Assembly: GCA_021797225.1 (NCBI GenBank) | Contig: JAKAAE010000001.1 | Location: 1-37,423, forward strand | Source of the DNA: Thermoplasmata archaeon | GTDB lineage: Archaea; Thermoplasmatota; Thermoplasmata; Thermoplasmatales; Thermoplasmataceae | Direction of reading: 5' to 3' | Length of the DNA stretch: 37,423 nt | In this document: one piece after another, positions 22,282 to 31,909 of the stretch | How the letters are laid out: each line of letters opens with the position of its first letter | How positions within the stretch are numbered: the first letter of the stretch is position 1 | Position numbers and translations under genes: made by a program | The notes under the pieces: model-generated | The model's database searches: none | What the model saw: only the letters and a program-made list of their open reading frames with translations | What the model was told of the DNA's origin: nothing

Positions 22282-23181
22282 TTAGACCATATATCCAAGT
22301 ATAAATCCCAGTGACGGTGATAATATCCATGTCAGAACAATAATGAAAAATGGCTTCATGTAAATAGCCTTGTATTTATAGGAAATGCCAACGCCGAAAA
22401 CACTGGATGTCAGTGTTTGGGTATTTGAAAGCGGTACAGCAAATAGTGTAGCAATTTCAACAAGTAAGGATGACACAACCAGTGAAACGAGGGCATTGGA
22501 ATACCTCATAGAGTACATTTCTTCTCCCACCCTTTTTATCACGCCGCTGCTGAAGAATAAGGATCCTGCAAATATGGCAAAAGTCATAATTAAAATAGTT
22601 GTAACATTAAAACCTTCCACATTTGCTATGAATCCAAGTGTATTCGCCCCTAGGGTAAAGGCTGTTAAAAACGATGAAACAATTATTAAGAATTTAAGCC
22701 ATTTTGCAACACTCCAGACATTCTTGAAATTTCTGTGAAATACTTCACGTTCCGTTATGTATGAAACAAGTATAGAAATAATAGGTGCAATTACCCAGAA
22801 AGTAATCATGAGAAAAACAAAATTATAATCGACAGGATAGCTGATGCGGATATCTATACCAAGAGCGGTACCTGCTAGTGCCATTGTTAGTGATAGAGGT
22901 GCTCTTCCTATATTTGCAAAGAGAAATATAAGAAATGAGATAAGAAATGCATATGTGATATAGAAATATGAATGTGGTATCAGAGAAAGGGATGCACCGT
23001 GAAGGAATCTTCCCTCAATTATAAGCCCCATGAAAAAACCTGTAGAACCAATCAAAATTCCAGCATACCTTTCCACTATTCTTGAACCTACCAGTGTTCC
23101 AACTGCTGCGGAAAGATTATTTCCCGAAACCAGAAGCGTGAGAAAGAATGTTAGTATGAGAGAAAAAATAAAAAATATCAA
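22282..23181 (-). CDS. pit: PiT-family inorganic phosphate permease
   Basis: A 299-aa, highly hydrophobic protein with about 8-10 transmembrane helices. It shows the two inverted PiT repeats: SGNNLSAAVGTLVGSR near residue 19 and PLSNTQTLTSSVFGVGIS near 255, each holding the GxN/SNT-type phosphate motif. It imports phosphate with Na+ or H+. It overlaps the upstream DUF47 gene by 4 bp and is shorter than bacterial PitA because the central cytoplasmic loop is missing, as in many archaea. Confidence 0.88.
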   Translation of the reverse strand: MIFFIFSLILTFFLTLLVSGNNLSAAVGTLVGSRIVERYAGILIGSTGFFMGLIIEGRFLHGASLSLIPHSYFYITYAFLISFLIFLFANIGRAPLSLTMALAGTALGIDIRISYPVDYNFVFLMITFWVIAPIISILVSYITEREVFHRNFKNVWSVAKWLKFLIIVSSFLTAFTLGANTLGFIANVEGFNVTTILIMTFAIFAGSLFFSSGVIKRVGEEMYSMRYSNALVSLVVSSLLVEIATLFAVPLSNTQTLTSSVFGVGISYKYKAIYMKPFFIIVLTWILSPSLGFILGYMV

Positions 23182-23858
23182 CTTGTCACCGCAAGCATTA
23201 TCGTGAATACAAGGTCTGAAATATCCTCACAATCATCAAGCAAGTCATCCAGTTTATGTGCAAGCGTGTTCAAGTGTTCGAATACAAGATATGACATTTT
23301 TCCAGAATTTTTATACGTATAATCTATTATATTATCCTTGATTTCATCCACCTGTTCTTCTATTGCCTCTATGTTTCTTCTATCCGATCTCATCTTGCCC
23401 AGATCGTTTTCATTCAATATACTGTGAACATAATCCAGTGCTTTTTTATTGGCTTCAAGTATGTCTATGAAATTAGTGTATGCATGATCACGTATGGCCT
23501 TTTCATCAGGAGACATATTATAATTTATATTGAACCTGTTCAATTCTCTGCTCACAAAATATGTTTTGTCCAGTATATCATCACATTTCTCTATAAGGTC
23601 CAGCAGATTATCCATCAAACTTGAGCTTATTGCACCGCTTGTAACCTCGTGCCTGAAATCTATGTTCATTTCATCCCCTTTCTTTTCCATGCTTCTGACC
23701 GTTTCATTATACGTTTCAATATTAGCGGGGGCGTTTTTAAGCATTGAAATTAAACTGGAAGAATTTTCTATTCCCATCAATGGATATTCTGAAAGTCTTG
23801 ATAAAAGGTTTTTTTCACCAACAACAAGAATTTTTTTTAAAAAATTGTAATTTACCAT
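23178..23858 (-). CDS. DUF47/PhoU-like phosphate transport accessory protein
   Basis: A 226-aa, all-helical protein with no membrane segment. The pattern of long helices with acidic and E/DxxxD motifs (MEKKGDEMNIDFRHEV and LIEKCDDILDKTYFVSREL) is that of the PhoU-divergent DUF47 family. These proteins are usually encoded directly before a PiT permease, as here (4-bp overlap), and are thought to regulate it. Confidence 0.88.
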   Translation of the reverse strand: MVNYNFLKKILVVGEKNLLSRLSEYPLMGIENSSSLISMLKNAPANIETYNETVRSMEKKGDEMNIDFRHEVTSGAISSSLMDNLLDLIEKCDDILDKTYFVSRELNRFNINYNMSPDEKAIRDHAYTNFIDILEANKKALDYVHSILNENDLGKMRSDRRNIEAIEEQVDEIKDNIIDYTYKNSGKMSYLVFEHLNTLAHKLDDLLDDCEDISDLVFTIMLAVTS

Positions 23859-23896
23859 GCCAGTGTATAAAAATTATCTATAAATACTTTAAAGAT

Positions 23897-25573
23897 TTAT
23901 GCTCTAGAGAGCATACTCAGGGAGGAAATTTCCTTTGAATTTTCTATTCCCCATTTCTTTACTTTATCTATATCAACACCATTCTTTCTGGCTATTTTCT
24001 CAACCATCTTGAGCATTAATTCACCACCGACGCTGAGAATTGTCCCTGTACCTGCACGTGCAAATATATTTCCATGGGTATCACGGAATCCGTCTCTGGT
24101 TGCCATTTTTGCAAGATGCCTGTAGGATGCATAATAAACGCCGAGTTGTGTAGTGTTCAGCATCGAGTTCAGACTTCTGGATTTTATCCTTCCAAGCGGC
24201 ACATTAACTAAGGGTGTTACTGTAAATTCAAAAGGCCTTCCATCAACATAAGAATGGCTGAGTTGATTAATCATCGCAATAGAGTCCCAGTTATCCTCGT
24301 CGGTTTCCTCCTGCTGCCCGACCTGTATGGTAAAAGCCGATCTCCAATAGTACTTAGTTTCATTGTAGACACCTTCCCAGACGATCTCATGGAAAGACCC
24401 ATCAGGGCCTATTCTCAGCGGCATCGTTTTATTGGGCATATGCTTTAATGCAAGTGAATCGCTTCCCGTTTCAACCCCGGTCTGGATCCCTATCCAGTTA
24501 TCAGGCCCAGCCTTCAGTATTTCACTTAGCTTTTTTATAAGATCGGGGAATGCAGCAGGTATTGATATTCTCCCATGTGTGGGATTTGATCCCGTTACGC
24601 CCTTTATAGACATTACTGTATTCATCAGGTCAACTAATTCATCCTGATTGGGAGTAAACATCTTTTCATGCTTATATTCAAATATTTCATCTGAATGAAG
24701 CCATGCATGGTCATTTCCACCCTTTACGTTTACTTCTATTTCTTTCTTTATTCTGTCCAGTGAGTAATATCTCAGAGGCCTCAGTGTGACCTCACAGAAA
24801 TCACATCCAACACCGCAACCTCTCATGACCTCTACCATTCCCTTTGTAGCTGGATTGACAATTTCAGGTATATCCTCCAGTGCCGGATATGCTCTTATTC
24901 CTGTTCCCCTGCCAACAAATAGGTCATCGTTTTTTACAACTCTTCTGAAATGGTCATCGTATGTCATGTACCCCCTTGTGAACATATTTTTATCAATATC
25001 ATCATGCTCTATGCCACGGAAAAGATCTGATATTATATCATCCATCTCTCCGGAAACTACATAATCAAAGTGGTATTTGTCAATTTCATCTCTTAAAACT
25101 GTAAATTCCCACACACCGGGTCCGCCAACAACAAGTTTGGCCTTCTTACCCTTTCTTATTTGATTGATCCTCTCCATGAGTATATCCCACTCACGCCTTA
25201 CCCATGAATCAAGTGCCCCTCCGAATAATGCGGCATATGACATTGTTGTCGGACCTATACCAAGCGGGTCCATTGTGGATACGCCTATTATTTCCGTATC
25301 ATCTGTGATAAAATTTGAAAGATAATCCATATGGGCAACTGCAACGTCCTTTTTTGGGTTATCCCTTAAAAGCCCCGCCTCTATCTTTCTTATTGCGTAT
25401 GGGGCGTTTTTTGCCTCGCCATTTGGTAATGCTTCAGGAGAAGGACCTCTCAGGAATCTATAAACCTTTCCGGGTACCTTGCTTCCCGGAGCGCACGGTA
25501 AAAAGTCCAGCAACGGGAAATTTCTATAGTCGTAACTCAAGGTAGAGTCCGAAACTAAAACGTATTTCGTCAT
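23897..25573 (-). CDS. B12-binding-domain/radical SAM protein
   Basis: A 558-aa protein. Residues about 75-190 resemble a cobalamin-binding Rossmann fold (AKLVVGGPGVWEF, then DYVVSGEMDDII), although the DxHxxG lower-ligand motif is not obvious. The radical SAM core follows with C253-x3-C257-x2-C260 (RGCGVGCDFC). The overall order fits the archaeal family represented by Thermoplasma Ta0216, from memory. The reaction is unknown; B12-radical SAM enzymes often methylate or rearrange unactivated carbons. Stands alone, 39 bp after the end of the DUF47 gene's start region. Confidence 0.8.
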   Translation of the reverse strand: MTKYVLVSDSTLSYDYRNFPLLDFLPCAPGSKVPGKVYRFLRGPSPEALPNGEAKNAPYAIRKIEAGLLRDNPKKDVAVAHMDYLSNFITDDTEIIGVSTMDPLGIGPTTMSYAALFGGALDSWVRREWDILMERINQIRKGKKAKLVVGGPGVWEFTVLRDEIDKYHFDYVVSGEMDDIISDLFRGIEHDDIDKNMFTRGYMTYDDHFRRVVKNDDLFVGRGTGIRAYPALEDIPEIVNPATKGMVEVMRGCGVGCDFCEVTLRPLRYYSLDRIKKEIEVNVKGGNDHAWLHSDEIFEYKHEKMFTPNQDELVDLMNTVMSIKGVTGSNPTHGRISIPAAFPDLIKKLSEILKAGPDNWIGIQTGVETGSDSLALKHMPNKTMPLRIGPDGSFHEIVWEGVYNETKYYWRSAFTIQVGQQEETDEDNWDSIAMINQLSHSYVDGRPFEFTVTPLVNVPLGRIKSRSLNSMLNTTQLGVYYASYRHLAKMATRDGFRDTHGNIFARAGTGTILSVGGELMLKMVEKIARKNGVDIDKVKKWGIENSKEISSLSMLSRA

Positions 25574-25697
25574 ATGAAAGCACTTATAGAATTATTGTTT
25601 ATAAATATTGCCATAAATAGAATTATTTTTAAATAGCGATTTTTTAGATTACCAGTAATAACAGGGTTTTTCATAAATTTAGTAGAACCACTAAATA

Positions 25698-26231
25698 TTA
25701 CAGCAGTAAAGAAAAAATAAAAGCAGAAAAGAACTTATTTTCATATCTAAAACAGTACCTGGAGATACCGTCCATTGTAAATCCATTTCTTGTGAGTATA
25801 ATTATTGATGGTATATTTGATGTTAATACATTTGTGTATAGGCTATTTAATTTTAGTGTTTTCCTTGCAAATTGAATAGCTAGTTCCAGTGCTTTTCCAC
25901 CTATGCCCTTATTCCTGTTATTTTTGGCAATCCAGTATCCGATATGTGCTCTGGAATTTTCATGATCAATGTCAGACAGTCCAATAACACCCGCAAATTC
26001 ATTTCGGTACATAATGTAGAAATCTATCTCAAATATTTCTTTTCCTGATTCCCTGTTCTTAGTGATGAACGCGAGCGCATCCTCCTTTGTGTAAGGATAT
26101 GGAAAGCTGTGGGCCATTAGTCGAAAACCTAATTCTATCTCATTGGCACCCATGAGAAACTCATCCATATGCCCCTCAGAAAATTCATTTGTAATCTCTA
26201 TTTCACCATTTTTCAATATGTACTTATTCAT
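25698..26231 (-). CDS. GNAT N-acetyltransferase (RimJ/RimL-like)
   Basis: A 177-aa protein. Motif A, HIGYWIAKNNRNKGIGGKALELAIQFA, contains the acetyl-CoA pyrophosphate loop NRNKGIGG at about 108-115; motif B, SIIILTRNGF, ends the fold. Similar to RimJ/RimL enzymes that acetylate protein N-termini or small amines. ATG 26231, with TTTTATTTGCC upstream. Substrate unknown. Confidence 0.85.
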   Translation of the reverse strand: MNKYILKNGEIEITNEFSEGHMDEFLMGANEIELGFRLMAHSFPYPYTKEDALAFITKNRESGKEIFEIDFYIMYRNEFAGVIGLSDIDHENSRAHIGYWIAKNNRNKGIGGKALELAIQFARKTLKLNSLYTNVLTSNIPSIIILTRNGFTMDGISRYCFRYENKFFSAFIFSLLL

Positions 26232-26349
26232 TTTATTTGCCTTAAAACTTCAATGGTGTATTTAGATATTGTGATTAAATACATTATAATATCAAAGTTT
26301 AAAAGAATATTAACCTTAGAGTAAGCATACAAACTGTTTTAATCACAAT

Positions 26350-26982
26350 ATGGATTCCATTCTAATGGAAGAATGTGGAATAGATGAAGCAGGGAGAGGA
26401 CCATTAATAGGCCCCATGGTAATGGCAATTGTTTGCGGTGACAGCAATGAATTAAAACGCATTGGAGTCGCGGATTCAAAAAAATTGAGCCCCCGGCGGC
26501 GTGAATTTATTTATGCGGAGCTGGCATGTTTCCGGCAGAAACACATAATAATTAGTCCGGGCGAAATAGACACATATGTTAGGGATAAAAAATTGAATAT
26601 TATGGAGGAGACATATGCCCTTCAACTTATCTCTTTTTTGCCTGAAAGACTTAGAGTATATGTAGATAGTTTTGATGTTAACGAGGCGAGACTTGAGAAT
26701 AAATTACGGGCAGTCTCCGGGAGGGAGGTCATATGCAAACACCATGCAGATGATACTTATGCCCAGGTTTCTGCAGCTTCGATCGTAGCAAAGGTTATCA
26801 GGGACAGAGAAGTAGAGAAACTTCACGATAAATTCGGGAATTTCGGTTCTGGTTATCCATCAGATCCCAGAACGATAAATTTTGTTGAAAACGCTATTAA
26901 AAATAACATAAATATAGATAGTATAGTCCGGCATGAATGGAAAACATACAAAAATATGTTTAATAGTAAACTTAGATACTAA
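26350..26982 (+). CDS. rnhB: Ribonuclease HII
   Basis: A 210-aa protein. The catalytic motif GIDEAGRGP has D12 and E13, followed by ADSKKLSP, D106 (VYVDSF) and D152 (SIVAKVIRDRE): all four metal-binding acids of RNase HII. The enzyme removes ribonucleotides and RNA primers from RNA-DNA hybrids. The length is typical of archaeal HII enzymes. Confidence 0.95.
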   Translation: MDSILMEECGIDEAGRGPLIGPMVMAIVCGDSNELKRIGVADSKKLSPRRREFIYAELACFRQKHIIISPGEIDTYVRDKKLNIMEETYALQLISFLPERLRVYVDSFDVNEARLENKLRAVSGREVICKHHADDTYAQVSAASIVAKVIRDREVEKLHDKFGNFGSGYPSDPRTINFVENAIKNNINIDSIVRHEWKTYKNMFNSKLRY

Positions 26983-27015
26983 AAAATAATTAATATGTAG
27001 TGACATTAACCATCA

Positions 27016-27678
27016 ATGAATGTCACCGCGGTTATTCCCACAATTAATGAAGAGGGCACAATAGGAACAGTGATAGATGGTCTCATGCAGGCTGTAAATG
27101 GCATAGAAATAATCGTGGTTGATACAGACTCTACTGACCGGACGAGGGAAATAGCCGAAAAGAAGGGTGCCGTTGTAATAAATGAAAGCAGGAAGGGATA
27201 CGGAAGGGCTTATAAAACAGGATTGGAGCATGCAAAAGGAGATTTAATAGTGTGCATGGATGGTGATAATACATATCCTACTGACATTGTAAGGCCTTTA
27301 CTGGATGTTATCCAGATGGATGGTGTAGATTTTATATCGTGTGACAGGATGACACTTAGAACACAGCATAATTATACATCACTCCATTATATAGGAAATA
27401 GTGTACTGAATTTTACAATGAGACTCCTATTCAAGATAAATCTGAACGACTCACAGAGCGGTATGTGGATTTTTTACAGGGAATTCTATGGAAAAATGAG
27501 GAATCTCAGCTATGGGATGTCATTCTCGGAGGATATAAAAATAGATGCGGTAAGGCTTGGAAAACTCATAGAAGTGCCGATTAAATATGGTATAAGGATA
27601 AGCAAACCTAAGTTGAAAACTTGGAATGATGGTTTCAGAAATCTTTTCCATCTGTTTATCAAAAGGATTCAGGACTGA
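27016..27678 (+). CDS. Family 2 glycosyltransferase (dolichyl-phosphate hexose synthase type)
   Basis: A 220-aa GT-A fold. N-terminal VIPTINEEGTIGTVI binds the nucleotide sugar, VVDTDSTDRT and the metal-binding CMDGDNTYP motif follow, and DSQSGMW is the acceptor-side motif typical of the DPM1/AglJ group. No transmembrane tail, so it is probably peripheral to the membrane. It may transfer a sugar from a nucleotide donor to dolichyl phosphate for protein N-glycosylation or S-layer sugars. Overlaps the convergent MFS gene by 10 bp. Confidence 0.83.
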   Translation: MNVTAVIPTINEEGTIGTVIDGLMQAVNGIEIIVVDTDSTDRTREIAEKKGAVVINESRKGYGRAYKTGLEHAKGDLIVCMDGDNTYPTDIVRPLLDVIQMDGVDFISCDRMTLRTQHNYTSLHYIGNSVLNFTMRLLFKINLNDSQSGMWIFYREFYGKMRNLSYGMSFSEDIKIDAVRLGKLIEVPIKYGIRISKPKLKTWNDGFRNLFHLFIKRIQD

Positions 27679-28862
27679 GCCTTTATGGTTTTCCTGGAAT
27701 ACTGTATGTCAGGTGGTTTGGAATAAATGATAATCATCAAGCCAGCAAGTACGATAACTGCTGAAAGTATAAAATCAAATGAATAACCTATATCATAGGC
27801 AATGAAGCCAGAAAGACCCGCACCTATTATCTGCCCAACACCGTTGAGTGAATTGTAATAACCTATAACTTTTCCTCTTATTGTCTGAGTTGCCATATTT
27901 GAAATGCTTGTTACTTCGCTGATTCCTATAAAGCTCCATATTCCTCCGAATATACCATACATCAGTATAAAAAATAGAAGATATCCCACAGCATCAAAAA
28001 CAAAAAATGATATAATACCCATTGACAGAAATAGTACAACCCTTATTGAAGTAGAAATAGAAAGCATTCTATTAGAACCCATATAATTTATATACTTTCC
28101 CGCAGGAATAAACGTGGCTGCAGAGAAAAGACTGTTCAGCAAGTACATAATATATATGTCATTTTCACTGGCGTTCATCCTTTTTATAACAAACACCGGA
28201 TATGGAATAAAAAATAACTGGAACCCCATCATCAAAATTAATGTTGTAATCAGATAAAGTCTAAGATGATAGGGTATTTTTATTTTATTTTCCTTTCCAG
28301 GTATATGTATCAGATGCGTTGGAAAATACCTTACCCTTTCTATGATATGCAGGGCAAATAGATAGCCTATTTTTTCCCTTTTTATCTCCATTTTTGGCTC
28401 TTTCAAAACTATAATGGAAATAATACCGGCAACTAGATAAAACCAGGCTGCTATCACGTAAAGATATGGTATCAGCATATATCCGATGCCGCTGAATAAT
28501 GTTAGGATAAGAACTCCTACCCCCAGTCCTATCACGGTACCCACGGCGCTGTAACTATTGAATTTTCCCATTATCTTCGGCCATGCTGATTGTTCTGAAT
28601 TTTCAAGTATAAGCAATGTTGAAACTGGAACACTGGCCATTGCCAGTATTTGAAACATTATAAGCATGGATATATAGGATGGCATATCATGAACGAAAAG
28701 AACAAGAAGCAGGGAAAGAAATGAGCCCATGAATCCGATAATTATGAATATTTTTCTTCTTTTTATCCTATCTGATAAATTTCCCCATAGTACTAGAGCT
28801 GGAACAGCGGCCAGGGAGGATATTGCGGACACGAGACCAACATATTCCACATTGCTTTTCAA
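27669..28862 (-). CDS. Major facilitator superfamily transporter, N-terminus likely displaced by a frameshift
   Basis: 397 codons from TTG 28862 cover helices 2-12, including the MFS A-motif variant LWGNLSDRIKRRK directly after helix 2. Helix 1 is missing from this start: the same frame continues upstream, uninterrupted, to 28946 and encodes a convincing first helix (GLTTPLIPLFIVFY), but holds no ATG, GTG or TTG. A GTG at 28958-28960 with a TATA-like element about 27-30 nt upstream is one base out of frame with it. So the gene probably starts at 28960 with a one-base deletion near 28941-28946, from sequencing error, recent mutation or programmed shift. The substrate cannot be inferred. Confidence 0.75.
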   Translation of the reverse strand: MKSNVEYVGLVSAISSLAAVPALVLWGNLSDRIKRRKIFIIIGFMGSFLSLLLVLFVHDMPSYISMLIMFQILAMASVPVSTLLILENSEQSAWPKIMGKFNSYSAVGTVIGLGVGVLILTLFSGIGYMLIPYLYVIAAWFYLVAGIISIIVLKEPKMEIKREKIGYLFALHIIERVRYFPTHLIHIPGKENKIKIPYHLRLYLITTLILMMGFQLFFIPYPVFVIKRMNASENDIYIMYLLNSLFSAATFIPAGKYINYMGSNRMLSISTSIRVVLFLSMGIISFFVFDAVGYLLFFILMYGIFGGIWSFIGISEVTSISNMATQTIRGKVIGYYNSLNGVGQIIGAGLSGFIAYDIGYSFDFILSAVIVLAGLMIIIYSKPPDIQYSRKTIKAQS

Positions 28863-29141
28863 ATAAAAGACTATAAATAATGGAATCAGTGGCGTGGTTA
28901 GCCCTGCTGCAAGATTTGAAAAAATATAGCCTATAAACCATTTATTGTCCGTACAACCACTCTGACACCCGATATGCCCAGTACATATATTTATTTTACT
29001 GTTATGATTTTATATTATTGCAATCATGGATTTAGTGTAAATTAACGTTCTCTAACCATATAAATTACTACTTTATGTGTAGCAAAGTTCTAAACAAGCA
29101 CAAAATGAATACATAATTATACAATTTATTAATATATCATA

Positions 29142-31007
29142 ATGGAAAAATTCACCCCCAGGGAATGGCAGGATGCCCTGATCAGCACAGTATCAGAAAA
29201 CCTTGAGGAAAAAAATAAAATTGCAGTTGAAGCACCTACTGGTTCAGGAAAAACCAGTTTTATACTTTATTTAGCATTCCTTACTGGAAAAAAACTCATT
29301 TATCTTACAAGGACGCATAATGAATTCACTAGGCTTTATGAAGACAATGAGAAATATTTCAATATACCTACACTATATATGTTCGGTAAAAATAAATTAT
29401 GCCCTTTAAAGGAGAGATGGTATGATTCAGAGGAGGACGGACAGAAAAATGTATGCAAGGGCTGCCCGATCAAGGATAAAACAGTTAAATTAGATCTAAA
29501 AACCATAAGGAGCCCGGAAAACTTTCTTACCGATATGGAAGAAAACTCAACAGAACTAATAAGGCAGGATATTGATTCGAAGGCACTGGGAAGAGATACA
29601 AAAGGAAACCTTGTAACAATAAAAAAGGAAAATATGAGATCATACTGCCCTTATTATTCTGTAAGGGCAAGCATGGCAGATGCCCAGATTATTGCAATGA
29701 CATATAATTATCTGCTTAATCCATCCATACGATTCAATGTATTCCAGGGTACTGAGGGGGAAGAAATGATCCGGCTTGAGGATTATTATATAATTTTTGA
29801 TGAAGCGCATAATCTGGATTCTGTAATAGAAAATTTTGGAAGAACATTGCAAATAAAAACAGTTGAAAAGGCGATAGATCTTCTAGTAAAGGATTTCCCC
29901 ATAGAAAATTACAATTCCTACGAAAGAGTTCAGGCCAATCTCATCCTGGAAAATCTTCTATCGAACATGAGCTCAACTCGTGCAACAGACAACCTGAAAT
30001 CATTTAAATTTTCAACCGATTTCCAATCCAGGATATCGGATTTAGAGCCTTTAAAAACCTTTAGTGATGAATTTGAAAAGAAAAATGAGAATAGACCTTT
30101 GAAAAAAAGGAACAGGAATTACCTTGAAACTGTTTATAATTTTCTCTATGATTATCAGAGGATGGAAAACGGGGCCATATATTCTACGGTTAATAGCATA
30201 GAAAAGAAGGAACTTAAATTAAAGCTCATGTACTATGATACTTCCGGCTACCTCTCCTTTTTGAAGTCCAATCCGGTTATATTCATGTCAGGCACTTTAC
30301 CATCCGTGGATCACATATCAAAGGTGTGGAATATGGAGGATGTTCTATATTTAAAGGTAGACAGTATATTTACCAATGCAGGAGGCATAAAAACCTATAG
30401 AATTGTCGAGGGATATACAACACTTGGTCGTTACCGTGATAATGTTGAGGAATGGGCCTTGATGCTGAAAAAATACATGCAATTTATATTAAATAAATAT
30501 TCAGAATCGGAGAAGAGCGTGCTTGTAGCAGTTCCATCCTATAAAATCATTTTCGGTGATACTTATACGAAGGTTCCAGGACTTGCAAATTTCCTGCCAG
30601 ACAGCATGCGGTCAAAAAGCATATTTGAGAGTAAAAAAATTTCATATTCTTATGTAGAAAAGAGGGCTAATGAAGGGAAAATCATCATTTTTTCGGTTCA
30701 TGGTGGAAGGCTACTGGAGGGAATTCAGCTGGTGAGTAATGGAAAGAGCCTGATCAGTGATGTAATCATAGCCGGGCTTCCCCTGATACCCCTTGATGAT
30801 TATAGAAAGGATAAGATAAAATATCTTGAAAAGGTCCTGAAAAGGGACGCATACAATTTACTATATTTTGAATTTGCACTGATAAAGATAAAGCAGGCTG
30901 CAGGGCGTTCTACCAGATCACCTGAAGATGAGTCAAATATATGGTTATGCGATGACCGATTCAACGATAGGTTCTGGCGCAATAACCTGCTTAAAAGCGA
31001 TCAGTAA
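29142..31007 (+). CDS. xpd: XPD/Rad3-type DNA helicase with Fe-S cluster
   Basis: A 621-aa SF2 helicase. Walker A APTGSGKT is at 31-38 and DEAH at 220-223. Four cysteines, C87, C105, C108 and C169, lie between them and form the [4Fe-4S] cluster that defines XPD. The C-terminal helicase motifs V-VI include SVHGGRLLEGIQL and QAAGRSTRSPED. It unwinds 5'-3' in nucleotide excision repair. Length and cluster spacing match the Thermoplasma enzyme. Confidence 0.95.
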   Translation: MEKFTPREWQDALISTVSENLEEKNKIAVEAPTGSGKTSFILYLAFLTGKKLIYLTRTHNEFTRLYEDNEKYFNIPTLYMFGKNKLCPLKERWYDSEEDGQKNVCKGCPIKDKTVKLDLKTIRSPENFLTDMEENSTELIRQDIDSKALGRDTKGNLVTIKKENMRSYCPYYSVRASMADAQIIAMTYNYLLNPSIRFNVFQGTEGEEMIRLEDYYIIFDEAHNLDSVIENFGRTLQIKTVEKAIDLLVKDFPIENYNSYERVQANLILENLLSNMSSTRATDNLKSFKFSTDFQSRISDLEPLKTFSDEFEKKNENRPLKKRNRNYLETVYNFLYDYQRMENGAIYSTVNSIEKKELKLKLMYYDTSGYLSFLKSNPVIFMSGTLPSVDHISKVWNMEDVLYLKVDSIFTNAGGIKTYRIVEGYTTLGRYRDNVEEWALMLKKYMQFILNKYSESEKSVLVAVPSYKIIFGDTYTKVPGLANFLPDSMRSKSIFESKKISYSYVEKRANEGKIIIFSVHGGRLLEGIQLVSNGKSLISDVIIAGLPLIPLDDYRKDKIKYLEKVLKRDAYNLLYFEFALIKIKQAAGRSTRSPEDESNIWLCDDRFNDRFWRNNLLKSDQ

Positions 31008-31047
31008 AATTATAGAATATTTATAAACCTTATTTCCATGTAATGCC

Positions 31048-31440
31048 ATGGTTGCCATAATAGAATCATTGCTGAAGAACGAAAAACTAGTAAAACCAGT
31101 TAATCCTGACGCTTCAAATTATTACATCCCCGTTAAATCACTTCAGTTTTCTGGAAAACTTGGACTTGAACACGAAATTGAAATGGAAGGTCGCATATTG
31201 AAGGTTGAGGGTACTGAGGATTACCTGAATTCCGATGATTTAATGGATCTTGAAGGCATGAATGTGAGGCTTTATCTGAATCCGGCTGGCTGTGGGCCAA
31301 ATGATGGAGTTTTCTTTTCAAGATTGGCATACAAGGCACTGGATGCACATTCCCTTATCCCGGGCAGATATAGAATAAGGCTGGAGATATTTAGCATCGG
31401 CGAAAATCCCCTCAAGGAAAATATTGAAATTACGCAATAA
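31048..31440 (+). CDS. Hypothetical 130-aa protein
   Basis: No family recognised. Mixed alpha-beta with a Gly/Asn turn (NPAGCGPNDGVFFS), single Cys, no membrane segment, ending in a strand with IRLEIFSIGENPL. Lies 40 bp after XPD on the same strand and may be cotranscribed. Confidence 0.6.
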   Translation: MVAIIESLLKNEKLVKPVNPDASNYYIPVKSLQFSGKLGLEHEIEMEGRILKVEGTEDYLNSDDLMDLEGMNVRLYLNPAGCGPNDGVFFSRLAYKALDAHSLIPGRYRIRLEIFSIGENPLKENIEITQ

Positions 31441-31561
31441 ATTCAATTCTAAAATCATAAAATATTTATCTTAATTTGTATTGCATAAGATACGCATGTT
31501 GCTACGAATAATGTTGCATTAAGGCAAAATATTAAAAGCAAAAATGCAATAACCATAGTAA

Positions 31562-31634
31562 GCCGCCATAGCTCAGTTGGTAGAGCACTCGGCTGTTAAC
31601 CGAGCGGTCGTCGGTTCAAGCCCGACTGACGGCG
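31562..31634 (+). tRNA. tRNA-Asn (GTT anticodon)
   Basis: A 73-nt cloverleaf. Acceptor GCCGCCA/TGACGGC with one C-A mismatch at position 5-68 and discriminator G; anticodon stem CTCGG/CCGAG around CTGTTAA; T stem GTCGG/CCGAC around TTCAAGC. No intron. The next tRNA starts 3 nt downstream. Confidence 0.95.
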
Positions 31635-31637
31635 CAT

Positions 31638-31711
31638 GGGGTTGTAGCTCAGCTAGGTAGAGCGCCTGGCTCATAACCAGGTGGTCGTCGGTTCAAACCC
31701 GGCCAGCCCCA
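31638..31711 (+). tRNA. tRNA with CAT anticodon (elongator Met or Ile2)
   Basis: A 74-nt cloverleaf: acceptor GGGGTTG/CAGCCCC, discriminator A, anticodon stem CCTGG/CCAGG around CTCATAA. The three G-C pairs next to the loop that mark initiator tRNA-Met are missing, so it is an elongator Met or an Ile2 tRNA whose C34 is modified. Cotranscription with tRNA-Asn is likely because the two are 3 nt apart. Confidence 0.93.
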
Positions 31712-31909
31712 CTGAGTATATGTATGGGTTCTGGCACTTTTTGAACCTTTTCATTAATTTTATTAAATTGATATTTAGCGTAATTTATCATTTTTAAAAT
31801 TTAAAATCTAAAGTTATTGCCAAGTTAGATATCTGTAAAAACAAATGCGCATGTTTAAATACACCTTAATTATTATTATTAGTCCGAAAGGATTAAAGGA
31901 AGTAATAAT

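Noticed and set aside
31638..31711. Initiator tRNA-Met
   Set aside because: Has CAT anticodon but lacks the three consecutive G-C pairs next to the anticodon loop found in initiators.
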